Below, one piece after another: positions 35,401 to 43,179 of a DNA stretch of 64,000 nucleotides. Below the pieces are notes generated by a model. It ran no database searches and had not been told where the DNA came from. It worked only from the letters and a program-made list of their open reading frames with translations. This DNA comes from Bog-756 sp963753905. GTDB taxonomy: Bacteria > Actinomycetota > Acidimicrobiia > Acidimicrobiales > RAAP-2. Where the stretch lies: NCBI GenBank assembly GCA_963753905.1, contig CAVWDZ010000001.1, forward strand, positions 2,108,001 through 2,172,000, written 5' to 3'. Position 1 is the first letter of the stretch, and each line of letters begins with the position of its first letter. The position numbers and the translations under genes are program-made.

Positions 35401-35449
35401 ACGGCCCGCGGGAAGCGCCCCGCGCATGGCGCCAAAGGTCCTGGTCGGC

Positions 35450-35455
35450 TAGGGT
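35450..35455 (+). promoter_or_regulatory. -10 box for the bS22 gene
   Basis: GGCTAGGGT ends ten bases before ATG 35466 and no Shine-Dalgarno sequence intervenes, so the bS22 mRNA would carry a leader of only a few bases. Confidence 0.45.
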
Positions 35456-35465
35456 CCCCGGCGAC

Positions 35466-35567
35466 ATGGGATCCCTCATCAAGAAGCGCAGGAAGCGCAT
35501 GCGCAAGAAGAAGCACAAGAAGATGCTCAAGGCGACCCGCTGGCAGAGGCGGGCGGCAGGCAAGTAG
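35466..35567 (+). CDS. Small ribosomal subunit protein bS22
   Basis: This 33-residue, extremely basic protein reads MGSLIKKRRKRMRKKKHKKM and ends ATRWQRRAAGK. It matches the AURKAIP1/COX24 domain and the actinobacterial bS22 protein first seen in mycobacterial ribosome structures, where it lies near the decoding centre. Length, the GS(L/V)IKKRRKRM start and the QRR-GK end all fit. It is followed at once by a strong terminator hairpin, so it probably forms its own short transcription unit behind a near-leaderless promoter. Confidence 0.93.
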   Translation: MGSLIKKRRKRMRKKKHKKMLKATRWQRRAAGK

Positions 35568-35571
35568 TCAA

Positions 35572-35598
35572 GACACCGACGGTCGATCCGTCGGTGTC
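35572..35598. terminator. Bidirectional terminator hairpin after bS22
   Basis: GACACCGACGG and CCGTCGGTGTC form a perfect 11-bp stem around the loop TCGAT. It lies 4 bases after the bS22 stop and 16 bases beyond the end of the convergent ispE gene. There is no U-run, as is common in GC-rich actinobacteria. Confidence 0.8.
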
Positions 35599-35614
35599 GC
35601 CTCCAGGGTCCAGC

Positions 35615-36422
35615 TCACGCCTCCGGCAGGGTCGTCCTCGCCGCAACCAGCAGCGACCGCTCACCCGCATGCTCGAGATGGTCGCGCCCGGCGGTGCCCA
35701 CCTCCTCGGGGGTCCCCTCGACGAACCAGGTCGACCCGCTACCGGCCAGCTGGGCGGCCCTCCCGGTGGCCTCCTCGAGCACCCGCCGCCAGCCATCGAG
35801 CCGGGGCTCGACCACGAGGGCCGCCGCCTCGAGGTCGTTCGCGACCGACCCCGTCTCCGATAGCCGACGGCTGGCGTGCAGCTCGTCCCAGGCCCGGTAG
35901 ACGGCCGCTGTGTCGACCCCGAAGGGCGTGAGGAGCAGCACGAAGGACCGATCGACGAACGGCAGGTGCTCGAGCCGCTCGCCGATCCCGGTCACCCGCG
36001 CCCGTCCCCCCGGTGAGACAGAAGGGCACGTCGGCCCCGATCCGGGCGGCGACGTCCGCGTCCTGGCACCCTGCCCACCGGAGGACGGCGGCGGCATCGG
36101 CCGACCCGCCTCCGAGACCCGCACCGGGAGGGATGCGCTTGACGAGATGCACCGCAGCGGTGCGGCCCACCGCAGCCAGCGCACGCAGCACGAGGTTGCC
36201 CGCGTTGGCCGACACCGCAGGATCGCGCCACCCGGCCACCGGACCGGGCCAGTCGGTGCCGACCGTGAGCCCGTCGCCGTCCCCGACCGCGAGGGTGTCC
36301 GCCAGGTCGAGGGTCACCATCTCTGCGTCCAGGAGGTGGTATCCGTCCGTGCGGGTGCCGGTCACCCGGAGGGAGAGCGTCAGTTTCGCCCGGGCGGAGA
36401 GGGTGACCGACGCTCCGGTCAC
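35615..36422 (-). CDS. ispE: 4-diphosphocytidyl-2-C-methyl-D-erythritol kinase, one frameshift
   Basis: This enzyme of the MEP isoprenoid pathway phosphorylates CDP-ME with ATP (GHMP kinase fold). From GTG 36422 (GTGA overlap with rsmA) the frame gives SARAKLTLSLRVTGTRTDGYHLLDAEMV, KRIPPGAGLGGGSADAAAVL and IGADVPFCLTGG. The frame then breaks at a run of six G (plus-strand C run at about 36005-36011). With five G it continues as RARVTGIGERLEHLPFVDRSFVLLLTPFGVDTAAVYRAWDEL and the C-terminal QLAGSGSTWFVEG substrate loop, ending at 35615. The total would be about 268 residues. The gene is normally essential, so a homopolymer sequencing error is the best explanation. Confidence 0.9.
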
Positions 36423-37345
36423 CGCTCGGTGCCGGTGGGCGGCAGGCCGGTGTCCGCACCGGGCTGCCACCAGGCCAGCCGCTTCCATGCATCGAGGGAG
36501 AGCTCCTCGGCGCGCGCGGTCGGATCGATACCGGCACCGCTGAAGGCTCCGGCCTCGACCAGGTGCCCGAGTGAGCGGCGGACCATCTTGCGGCGGTGGG
36601 CGAAGCCGCCCTTCACCACGGCGAAGAGGCGCTCGTAGGCCACAGATCCCGGCCCGGGCGGGGCTCCGGCCAGACCCTCCGTCCCGGTCGGGTGACGCTC
36701 GAGGCGGACCAGAACCGACTCGACACGCGGGCGCGGGATGAACACGCTGGACGAGACCCGCCCGACCACGGCCGCCGTCGCCCAGTAGGCCACTTTGACC
36801 GACACGGCGCCGAAGGCATCCTCGCGGGCGGAGGCGGCAAGGCGCTCGCCGACCTCGCGCTGCACCATCACCAGGAGCGAGGAGACCTGCGGGGCCTCCT
36901 CGAGCACCCGGATGACCAGCGGGACCGCGACCTTGTAGGGCAGGTTGGCCACGAGGGACCAGCCCGGCTGGTCGCCGAGCAGCTCGGTGAAGTCGACGGT
37001 GCGTGCGTCGGCCTCGACCACCCGGACCCCGGCTCCCTCGACCTGAGCCCGCAGCACGGGCAACACATGCCGGTCGATCTCGAGCGCGGTCACCGACGCC
37101 CCGACTTCCGCGAGCGCAAGCGTGAGCGATCCGAGACCGGCGCCGATCTCGACCACGCGGCTCCCCTCGCCGACACCGGAGAGCCGGACGATGCGGCGCA
37201 CGGTGTTGCCGTCAGCCACGAAGTTCTGCCCGAGAGCCTTGCTCGGCCGCAGGTCGTGGGCGAGGAGCAACTCGTGGATCTCCGCTCGCCCGTGGGTCAC
37301 CAGGTCAGTGTGCCACCTCCCGGGCGCGGGACCGTTGCTTGCCAC
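36419..37345 (-). CDS. rsmA: 16S rRNA dimethyladenosine transferase (KsgA)
   Basis: This 308-residue enzyme dimethylates two adjacent adenosines in helix 45 of 16S rRNA. It shows RPSKALGQNFVADGNTVRRIV, the SAM motif VVEIGAGLGSLTLALAE, VTALEIDRH and the catalytic NLPY motif (LVANLPYKVAVPLVIR), then VQREVGERLAA and VFIPRPRVESVLVRL. GTG 37345 has GGGGA five bases upstream; an alternative start is GTG 37300 (THGRAEIHELL). It overlaps ispE by GTGA and follows the RlpA-like gene, mirroring the rpfB-ksgA-ispE order of mycobacteria. Confidence 0.95.
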   Translation of the reverse strand: MASNGPAPGRWHTDLVTHGRAEIHELLLAHDLRPSKALGQNFVADGNTVRRIVRLSGVGEGSRVVEIGAGLGSLTLALAEVGASVTALEIDRHVLPVLRAQVEGAGVRVVEADARTVDFTELLGDQPGWSLVANLPYKVAVPLVIRVLEEAPQVSSLLVMVQREVGERLAASAREDAFGAVSVKVAYWATAAVVGRVSSSVFIPRPRVESVLVRLERHPTGTEGLAGAPPGPGSVAYERLFAVVKGGFAHRRKMVRRSLGHLVEAGAFSGAGIDPTARAEELSLDAWKRLAWWQPGADTGLPPTGTER

Positions 37346-37367
37346 CGGGTCCCCGGCGACGCGTGGG

Positions 37368-38081
37368 CTACCAGCTCAGGTCGGCGTCGACGACCCCCTG
37401 GGAGAGCGGCGCGATCTCGGCGAACGTGGCGGTGGCCAGGTCGATCGACCGGGCGGTGTCCGCCTCCCGGTCGTCGACCACGCAGGTCACCGATTCCCCA
37501 TTGGCCGGGTTGGTGACCTCCACGACCGTCCCGAAGGACAGCCAGGGGCTCGCGCACCTGCCGGCGGGGTGCGCGTAGTAGGTGACCTGGCCATGCCCGC
37601 TGACGGCGCCTGCGACCACCGGAGCCGGACCGGACGCCGCCGTCCGGACCGTCGGGGTGGTCGTCGTGGTGCTGGTCGCCGCAGTTGCGGACACGACCGC
37701 GCGGACCGGGGCGGCAGGCCACATCGTCTCGATCGGTTCGACGGTCAGGACCGGTGCCTGAACCGGCCGCGCTGCCCGGGCCGGTCGTCGTGCACTCGTC
37801 GTGGTGATCGCCTGCTTGGAGGACCGGGGGGCCGGTACCAGTGGTGGGCTCCGGCGGGTGACCACTCTGGTCACGTGGACCCGGACCACCCTGGTCACCG
37901 GGGCGGACGCGTGTGCGGCCGACCGGGCAGACGCCTGTGCGGCCGGACCGTTCTGGATCAAGAGGAGCGGCACGACGAGCACGGCTCCGCTGAGGAGCAG
38001 CGCGGCACCCGGCCGGCCGCCACGTTGGACATCGGACCTCAGGACTCCACGCTCCTTGTGCGACGGGACCCGGCGCCCCAC
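37368..38081 (-). CDS. Membrane-anchored RlpA-like double-psi beta-barrel protein
   Basis: This 237-residue protein starts at GTG 38081, nine bases after a strong GGAGG site. It has a short basic cytoplasmic end, a membrane anchor (AALLLSGAVLVVPLLLIQNG) and about 110 residues of low-complexity linker rich in Ala, Thr, Val, Pro and Arg. The C-terminal double-psi beta-barrel (about 155-237) reads GQVTYYAHPAGRCASPWLSFGTVVEV, SVTCVVDDREA and RSIDLATATFAEIAPLSQGVV. RlpA-like and Rpf-associated barrels act on or bind cell-wall peptidoglycan. The gene occupies the position of the resuscitation-promoting factor rpfB, but no lysozyme-like Rpf domain is present. Confidence 0.85.
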   Translation of the reverse strand: MGRRVPSHKERGVLRSDVQRGGRPGAALLLSGAVLVVPLLLIQNGPAAQASARSAAHASAPVTRVVRVHVTRVVTRRSPPLVPAPRSSKQAITTTSARRPARAARPVQAPVLTVEPIETMWPAAPVRAVVSATAATSTTTTTPTVRTAASGPAPVVAGAVSGHGQVTYYAHPAGRCASPWLSFGTVVEVTNPANGESVTCVVDDREADTARSIDLATATFAEIAPLSQGVVDADLSW

Positions 38082-38298
38082 TTCGACAGGCCTCCGCAGA
38101 CCTGCGCCCGTGAGGGCCCCGCCCCGGCGGGGCGGAAGGAGACGGCTCCGACAACCGTCCCGAGGGCACGGCGCCGTGCGGCAGCGCCGATACGCAACGA
38201 CCGCTCTCCGAGCGGCCGTGGGCGAGGCTAGGCGCCCCTTCGCCCGCCGATCAACTCTGTTCGTGGCCGAGCCCGCCGGGGGCGGAGGCCGCGAGCGG

Positions 38299-39162
38299 TC
38301 ACCGGGTGAAGGCGGCCCGCGCGTTGGCGGTCGAGACTGCGGCCAGCTCCTGGGTGGTGATCCCTTTGACCTGGGCGACCGTGGCCCCGACCAGGGGAAC
38401 CCTCGACGGCTCGTTGAGGGTTCCACGGTGCGGAACCGGCGCGAGGAAGGGGGCGTCGGTCTCGACGAGCAGCCGGTCCATCGGGCAGAGGGCGGCAGCC
38501 TCGCGGACCGGGGCCGCGTTCTTGAAGGTGACCACCCCGCTGAAGGAGAGCGACGCCCCGAGGTCGAGGCAGCGCCGCGCCTCGTCCGGGCCCCCGGTGA
38601 AGCAGTGGATGATGGTGCGCTCGGGAACGCCGACGGTGGTCAGGATCTGCACCGTGTCGTCCCAGGCCTCGCGTGTGTGGACGACGAGGGCCAGGCCGTG
38701 GCGGTGGGCGAGGTCGATCTGGCGTGCGAATGCGTCGCGCTGCACGGGACGGGGCGAGTGGTCGTAGTGATAGTCGAGGCCGCACTCGCCGATCCCCACC
38801 ACCACCCGGGGCGCCGGCGAGGCGTCCGGACCGAGCTCTGCCGACAGCAGGCCGTCGAGGGAGTCGACCCCGTCCACCGCGTCATGCGGGTGGAGTCCGA
38901 TGGTGGCCCAGAGCTCGACGCCCTCGGCGACGGCCACGCCGTCCGGGCGGCGCGACGAGCGGACCAGTGCGACGGCTTCGGCCGACGAGGCGGCGCCTGT
39001 GCCCACACAGACGAGGCGAGTGACCCCCGCCTCGGCGGCGCGGGCGATGACCCCGGTGAGTCGGTCGGCATGCGGGCCCACCGCACCGGCCTCCGCGAGG
39101 TCGGCGAACTCGTCCTGGAGGTGGCAGTGGGAGTCGAACCATTCGACGACAGCGTCGGACAT
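38299..39162 (-). CDS. tatD: TatD family metal-dependent DNase
   Basis: This 287-residue TIM-barrel hydrolase has the metal-binding start FDSHCHLQDEFADL, the second ligand region VVVGIGECGLDYHYD, VVHTREAWDDT, IIHCFTGGPDEARRCLDLG with its ligand His, and the C-terminal LLVETDAPFLAPVPHRGTLNEPSRVP. Family members are 3'-5' exonucleases acting on DNA or RNA ends. It lies 9 bases downstream of metG, the same pair as in mycobacteria. The gene-free 217 bases after it (38082-38298) show nothing recognisable apart from the leader of the RlpA-like gene. Confidence 0.94.
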   Translation of the reverse strand: MSDAVVEWFDSHCHLQDEFADLAEAGAVGPHADRLTGVIARAAEAGVTRLVCVGTGAASSAEAVALVRSSRRPDGVAVAEGVELWATIGLHPHDAVDGVDSLDGLLSAELGPDASPAPRVVVGIGECGLDYHYDHSPRPVQRDAFARQIDLAHRHGLALVVHTREAWDDTVQILTTVGVPERTIIHCFTGGPDEARRCLDLGASLSFSGVVTFKNAAPVREAAALCPMDRLLVETDAPFLAPVPHRGTLNEPSRVPLVGATVAQVKGITTQELAAVSTANARAAFTR

Positions 39163-39171
39163 GCGGCCGGG

Positions 39172-40680
39172 TCAGTCCTTGCGCCGGGGAAAGAGCGGCG
39201 CGCCCTTCTCGACCGGGAGCCCGCCCGGGTACCCTCCCCAGGAGCCTGCATCCGGCATCCGCTGGTCCCCCGGTGACCCGGGAAGCCCGATGCGCCGCCA
39301 GAGCTCGCGGGCAGACGTTGGCATCGCCGGCACGACGAGCAGCGCGACGATCCGCAGCACCTCGAGCGCGCTGCCGAGCACCGCCTCGACCGCCGGCCCG
39401 GGCTCGGCCTTCCACGGCTCGGCCGTCTCCAGCTCGGCGTTGGTCTCGCGGATGAGCCGCCAGGTCGCGTCGAGGGCGAGGTGGGGCTGGCCGGCCTGCC
39501 ACGCCGCGGCGGCCTCGGCGACCACCGCTGTCGCCACCCCGGCCAGCCGGCTGCCAGGGTCGGGGGTGGGTCCCACACCCCCACACTTGGACCCGACCAC
39601 CGTTGCCACCCGCGAGAGGAGGTTGCCGAGGTTGTTGGCCAGGTCCGCGTTGTAGCGGGCCGAGATCCCCTCGGCCGAGAACTCGCCGTCGCTGCCGAGA
39701 GGAATGTCCCGTAGCAGGTGGTAGCGGACCGGATCGACGCCGTACTCGGCGGTGAGGTCGCCGGGCAGGATCTGGTTGACGCTCGAGTTGGACATCTTCT
39801 CACCGCCCAGCAGCAGCCAGCCGTGCACCTGGACGTGGGCGGGAGGGTCGATCCCGGCGGCCATGCACATAGCCGGCCACCAGACGCAGTGGAAGCGGAC
39901 GATCTCCTTGCCGATGAGGTGGTGGACGTTCGGCCACCAGTCCTCGAAGCGCTGCTCGTCGCGCCCGTAACCGATGGCGGTGATGTAGTTGACCAGCGCG
40001 TCGTACCAGACGTAGAAGACGTGGCGCTCGTCCCAGGGGACCCGCACCCCCCAGTCGATCGAGGTCCGGGTGATCGAGATGTCCCGGAGCCCGCCCTTGA
40101 TGAAGGTGAGGGCCTCGTTGCGCCTCGACTCGGGCACCACCGCACCGGGGTGGGCGTCGTACCACTCGACCAGCGGTTGCTCGAAGGCGCTGAGCCGGAA
40201 GAAGTAGTTCTCCTCCTCGAGGTGTTCGACCGGAGAGCGGTGGATCGGGCAGAGCTCGCCGTCGAGCAGCTCGTCCGCCGCGTAGTACTGCTCGCAGGCC
40301 ACGCAGTAGAGGCCACGGTAGACGTCCTTGTAGATGTACCCGTTCTCGTAGATCTTGCCGAGGAAGTGCTGCACCGATTCGCGGTGGCGGGGTTCGGTGG
40401 TGCGGATGAAGTCGTCGTTGGCGATGTCCAGGTCAGCCCAGGCGGCGGCGAAGCGGGGGGCGAGCTGGTCGGTCCACTCGAGCGGCGCGACCCCCTGTGC
40501 CTCGGCGGCCCGGGCCACCTTCTGGCCGTGCTCGTCGGTGCCGGTGAGGAAGAAGACCTCGTCGCCGATCAACCGGTGCCAGCGGGCCAGGGCATCGGCG
40601 TTGACGGTCGTGTAGGCGTGCCCGACATGGGGCGCGTCCTTCACGTAGTAGATCGGGGTGGTGATGTAGTAGCGGGCCAC
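39172..40680 (-). CDS. metG: Methionyl-tRNA synthetase
   Basis: This 502-residue class I synthetase charges initiator and elongator tRNA-Met. It shows the HIGH-type motif in YVKDAPHVGHAYTTVNADAL, FFLTGTDEHGQK, the zinc-knuckle-like CVACEQYYAADELLDGELCPIH, WYDALVNYITAIGY, and the KMSKS loop as GGEKMSNSS at about residue 296. The C-terminal anticodon-binding helix bundle ends the protein, without the EMAP/Trbp111 extension. GTG 40680 is supported by a TACGCT box nine bases upstream. Followed by tatD. Confidence 0.95.
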   Translation of the reverse strand: MARYYITTPIYYVKDAPHVGHAYTTVNADALARWHRLIGDEVFFLTGTDEHGQKVARAAEAQGVAPLEWTDQLAPRFAAAWADLDIANDDFIRTTEPRHRESVQHFLGKIYENGYIYKDVYRGLYCVACEQYYAADELLDGELCPIHRSPVEHLEEENYFFRLSAFEQPLVEWYDAHPGAVVPESRRNEALTFIKGGLRDISITRTSIDWGVRVPWDERHVFYVWYDALVNYITAIGYGRDEQRFEDWWPNVHHLIGKEIVRFHCVWWPAMCMAAGIDPPAHVQVHGWLLLGGEKMSNSSVNQILPGDLTAEYGVDPVRYHLLRDIPLGSDGEFSAEGISARYNADLANNLGNLLSRVATVVGSKCGGVGPTPDPGSRLAGVATAVVAEAAAAWQAGQPHLALDATWRLIRETNAELETAEPWKAEPGPAVEAVLGSALEVLRIVALLVVPAMPTSARELWRRIGLPGSPGDQRMPDAGSWGGYPGGLPVEKGAPLFPRRKD

Positions 40681-40689
40681 GGTCCCGCC

Positions 40690-40695
40690 AGCGTA
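40690..40695 (-). promoter_or_regulatory. -10 box for metG-tatD
   Basis: On the minus strand GGTACGCT is followed by nine bases and then GTG 40680, giving at most a three-base leader. No T-box or other leader RNA fits in this space. Confidence 0.45.
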
Positions 40696-40806
40696 CCGAT
40701 CCCGCCACCGGCTCCCCGCCACCGGATCGCCCCGGCGCGCCGGTGCACCCGGGTGGCCGGGTGACAGCCGCCGCGGCCGGTCCACCCGACACCCACGGGG
40801 TCGACG

Positions 40807-41715
40807 TCATTCCCGGTCGGGTGTGCTCTCGGTCGATCCGTTCGCGTCCCGGAGCGCGAGGGCTAGCTCGTAGACCCGTCGGCGGCCCACCCCGAAGGTC
40901 GCAGCCACCTCGTCGACCACCCCCCGGGTCCGCTCGCCCGAGCCCAGGCGGTCGGCCAGGGCCGCCTCCAACACCGCGTCGGCGACCGCGTCCGGTGCGG
41001 TCTCCTCGTCGCCGCCGAGGACCAGGACGACCTCTCCCCGGATGTCCCCTGCCCCGGCCCAGGAGGCAGCGTCGGCGACCCTCCCCCGCCAGACCTCCTC
41101 GTGCAGCTTGGTCAGCTCGCGGGCCACGACCACCGCCCGTTCCGGACCGCAGACCTCGGCGAGGTCGGCCAGGGTCGCGGCGACCCGTCCGGGCGCCTCG
41201 AAGAGCACCGAGGTGCGCGGCTCGACGGCCAGCGCGGCCAGCCGCGCGCTACGTTCCTTCCCCGAGCGGGGCAGGAACCCCTCGAAACAGAAGCGGTCGG
41301 TCGGGAGCCCGCTGACCACGAGTGCGGCAAGCACAGCCGAGGGGCCCGGGACGACGGTGACGGGCAGACCGCCGACAGCCACGGCGGCCACCACCCGGGC
41401 GCCCGGGTCGGAGACGGCCGGCATGCCGGCGTCACTGACCAGCGCCACCGTCTTGCCCTCGGTGACCGCCCGGACCACCTCGTCGACCCGGTCGTCCTCG
41501 TTGTGCGCATGCAACGAACGCAGCGCCGCACCGGTGATCCCGGCGTGGGTCAACAGGGCGCGTGACCGGCGCGTGTCCTCGCAGTAGATCAGGTCGGCCG
41601 CGCGGAGCGTGGCCACCGCACGCGGACTGAGGTCCCCGAGGTTGCCGATCGGGGTGCCCACCACCACCAGAGAACCGTATCCGGCGGCATCCGAGGTCGT
41701 CCCGGCCGGGGTCAC
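40807..41715 (-). CDS. rsmI: 16S rRNA ribose methyltransferase RsmI
   Basis: This 302-residue enzyme methylates the ribose of C1402 (E. coli numbering) in 16S rRNA. It shows LVVVGTPIGNLGDLSPRAVATLRAAD, IYCEDTRRSRALL, VALVSDAGMPAVSDPGARVV, VVPGPSAVLAALVVSGLPTDRFCFEGFLPR and RTSVLFEAPGRV. Its C-terminus has a helix-turn-helix-like VVDEVAATFGVGRRRVYELAL. GTG 41715 overlaps the stop of the DUF192 gene (GTGA). It lies next to metG, as in mycobacteria. Confidence 0.95.
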   Translation of the reverse strand: MTPAGTTSDAAGYGSLVVVGTPIGNLGDLSPRAVATLRAADLIYCEDTRRSRALLTHAGITGAALRSLHAHNEDDRVDEVVRAVTEGKTVALVSDAGMPAVSDPGARVVAAVAVGGLPVTVVPGPSAVLAALVVSGLPTDRFCFEGFLPRSGKERSARLAALAVEPRTSVLFEAPGRVAATLADLAEVCGPERAVVVARELTKLHEEVWRGRVADAASWAGAGDIRGEVVLVLGGDEETAPDAVADAVLEAALADRLGSGERTRGVVDEVAATFGVGRRRVYELALALRDANGSTESTPDRE

Positions 41716-42041
41716 TCGCGCAGCTCGAGCTGATCGCCGACGCGCAGGCCCCACCGCTCGAAGCCGCCGGCCTCGGCCTCGACCACGCAGCGGCACCTCC
41801 GTCGCGGCATCGCGATCCGCCAGGGCGGCATGCGGGTCACCCCGAGGACCAGTAGGTCCCGGTCGCAGAAGGCGACATCGATGGCGAAGCGCATGCCGAG
41901 CGTGTGCACCGAGCGGGTGCGGCGCAGCACCAGCGCCCCGTCGTACCCGGTGCGCCCGAGCAGGCCGCGGCTCCGTTCCACCAGCCCGTCGGCGACCTCG
42001 GCCGACGCGAGCACGTCCCCGTCCCGCAGCAGCCAGCTCAC
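41712..42041 (-). CDS. DUF192 family protein
   Basis: This 109-residue protein contains the DUF192 core: RSRGLLGRTGYDGALVLRRTRSVHTLGMRFAIDVAFCDRDLLVL followed by MPPWRIAMPRRRCRCVVEAEAG. Proteins of this family are small beta-barrels, often exported; here there is no signal peptide, so it is probably cytoplasmic. The basic MPRRRCRC stretch with two Cys is a local oddity. It is co-transcribed with rsmI (GTGA overlap). Function unknown. Confidence 0.85.
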   Translation of the reverse strand: MSWLLRDGDVLASAEVADGLVERSRGLLGRTGYDGALVLRRTRSVHTLGMRFAIDVAFCDRDLLVLGVTRMPPWRIAMPRRRCRCVVEAEAGGFERWGLRVGDQLELRE

Positions 42042-42103
42042 GAGCGGATGCCCGGAGGCGGGCCGGGGGACCCCCCGGCTGGCTGCATCGCCCCCTGTGC
42101 GGC

Positions 42104-42109
42104 TAGCAT
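42104..42109 (+). promoter_or_regulatory. -10 box for the bL37 gene
   Basis: GGCTAGCAT ends nine bases before GTG 42119. No Shine-Dalgarno sequence is present, so the transcript is probably leaderless or nearly so. Confidence 0.45.
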
Positions 42110-42118
42110 CTCCGAACT

Positions 42119-42202
42119 GTGTCGAAGCGAACCAACAAGCGCAAGCTGCGGGCCAAAAAGAAGGCCAACCACGGCAAGAAGCCGAACTGCGGGCGCGGCT
42201 GA
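42119..42202 (+). CDS. Large ribosomal subunit protein bL37
   Basis: This 27-residue, strongly basic protein starts VSKRTNKRKLRAKKKANHGK and ends KPNCGRG. The KKANHGK(K/R)PN core matches bL37, a tiny actinobacterial ribosomal protein found in Mycobacterium smegmatis ribosomes, which is about 24 residues long with the same KANHGKRPN end. The start is GTG 42119 behind a TAGCAT box. The three-residue CGRG tail after PN is an extension. It lies in the gap between DUF192 and the phosphodiesterase gene and would be missed by most length cut-offs. Confidence 0.88.
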   Translation: MSKRTNKRKLRAKKKANHGKKPNCGRG

Positions 42203-42279
42203 CCGTTCGGGTCCAGGTCTGCGCGGGGACATCCGCACCTCCCGAATGCCATAGCGGACGTCACCGGCGGAAGAATCGC

Positions 42280-43173
42280 TCATTCGGACGGGTTCCACCT
42301 GCAACCGAGGCGGTCGAGCACGACCACCAGGGCCGTGGGCCGGTCGGTGATGATGCCGTCGACCCCGAGCCCGCAGAGGCGCTCCATCTCGGCCTCCTCC
42401 TCGATGGTCCACACGTGGACGGCGAGGCCGGCCTCGTGGGCGACCTCGACGAACCGCTCGTCCACGAGGGTGACCTCCCCGTAGGCCGCCGGCACCTGCA
42501 GCGCCACGTGGGTGGTCGGTGGCGGAGGCTCGCCGGCGTGGACGGCCTGGTAGAACGCGGCGACCGCCACGGTGCCGGCCGAGGTCGCGAACTCGGGGGC
42601 GACCGCCGAGAAGGCATCGGTGGCGGTGTCCAGGAACGAGGCCACGATGACCCGGTCCGCACAGCCGAAGCGGCGGAGCAGCGCGGCCAGGGCCTCCTCG
42701 TAGGGCGGGACCACCGGTGCGGTCTGCTTGATGTCGAGGTTGAGCACGACGTCCGGAAACTCCTCGAGCACCTCCTCGAGCAGCGCGATGCCGAAGCGGT
42801 GGTCGGCGGGAGCGCGGCCCCGGAACGGATAGGCCCAGGGCTCGAGGCCGGGGGTGACGTCGGCACCCGGCACCCACCAATAGGCGTTGTCCATCCGGCT
42901 GAGCTCCGCCCAGGTGTGTTCGACGATGGTGCCGACCGCGTCCGTGGTGCGGTCGACGGTCGCGTCGTGGCAGACCACCAACCGGCGGTCCGAGGTCGCG
43001 TGCACGTCGAGCTCGATGCCGGTGGCCCCGGCGTCGACGGCGGAGCCGATGGCATGGAGGGTCGACGACGGGCCCTCCCACGCCCCGCCCTGGTGCGCGT
43101 AGGCGATCACTCTGCGCCGCGACCAAGGCGAGGGGGCCTGCGACGACGCCGTCGACCCGGACGAGGTGGACAC
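42280..43173 (-). CDS. Glycerophosphodiester phosphodiesterase
   Basis: This 297-residue TIM-barrel enzyme splits glycerophosphodiesters into glycerol 3-phosphate and an alcohol. It shows the GDPD signature AYAHQGGAWEGPSSTLHAIGSAVDAGATGIELDVHATSD (with Gln where many have Arg), VVCHDATVDRTTDAVG and VVLNLDIKQT. The C-terminus has VHVWTIEEEAEMERLCGLGVDGIITDRP. There is no signal peptide, so it acts in the cytoplasm on recycled phospholipid head groups. GTG 43173 is fixed by the -10 box TACCGT six bases upstream, which overlaps the promoter of the divergent gene. Confidence 0.92.
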   Translation of the reverse strand: MSTSSGSTASSQAPSPWSRRRVIAYAHQGGAWEGPSSTLHAIGSAVDAGATGIELDVHATSDRRLVVCHDATVDRTTDAVGTIVEHTWAELSRMDNAYWWVPGADVTPGLEPWAYPFRGRAPADHRFGIALLEEVLEEFPDVVLNLDIKQTAPVVPPYEEALAALLRRFGCADRVIVASFLDTATDAFSAVAPEFATSAGTVAVAAFYQAVHAGEPPPPTTHVALQVPAAYGEVTLVDERFVEVAHEAGLAVHVWTIEEEAEMERLCGLGVDGIITDRPTALVVVLDRLGCRWNPSE

Positions 43174-43179
43174 GGAAGA

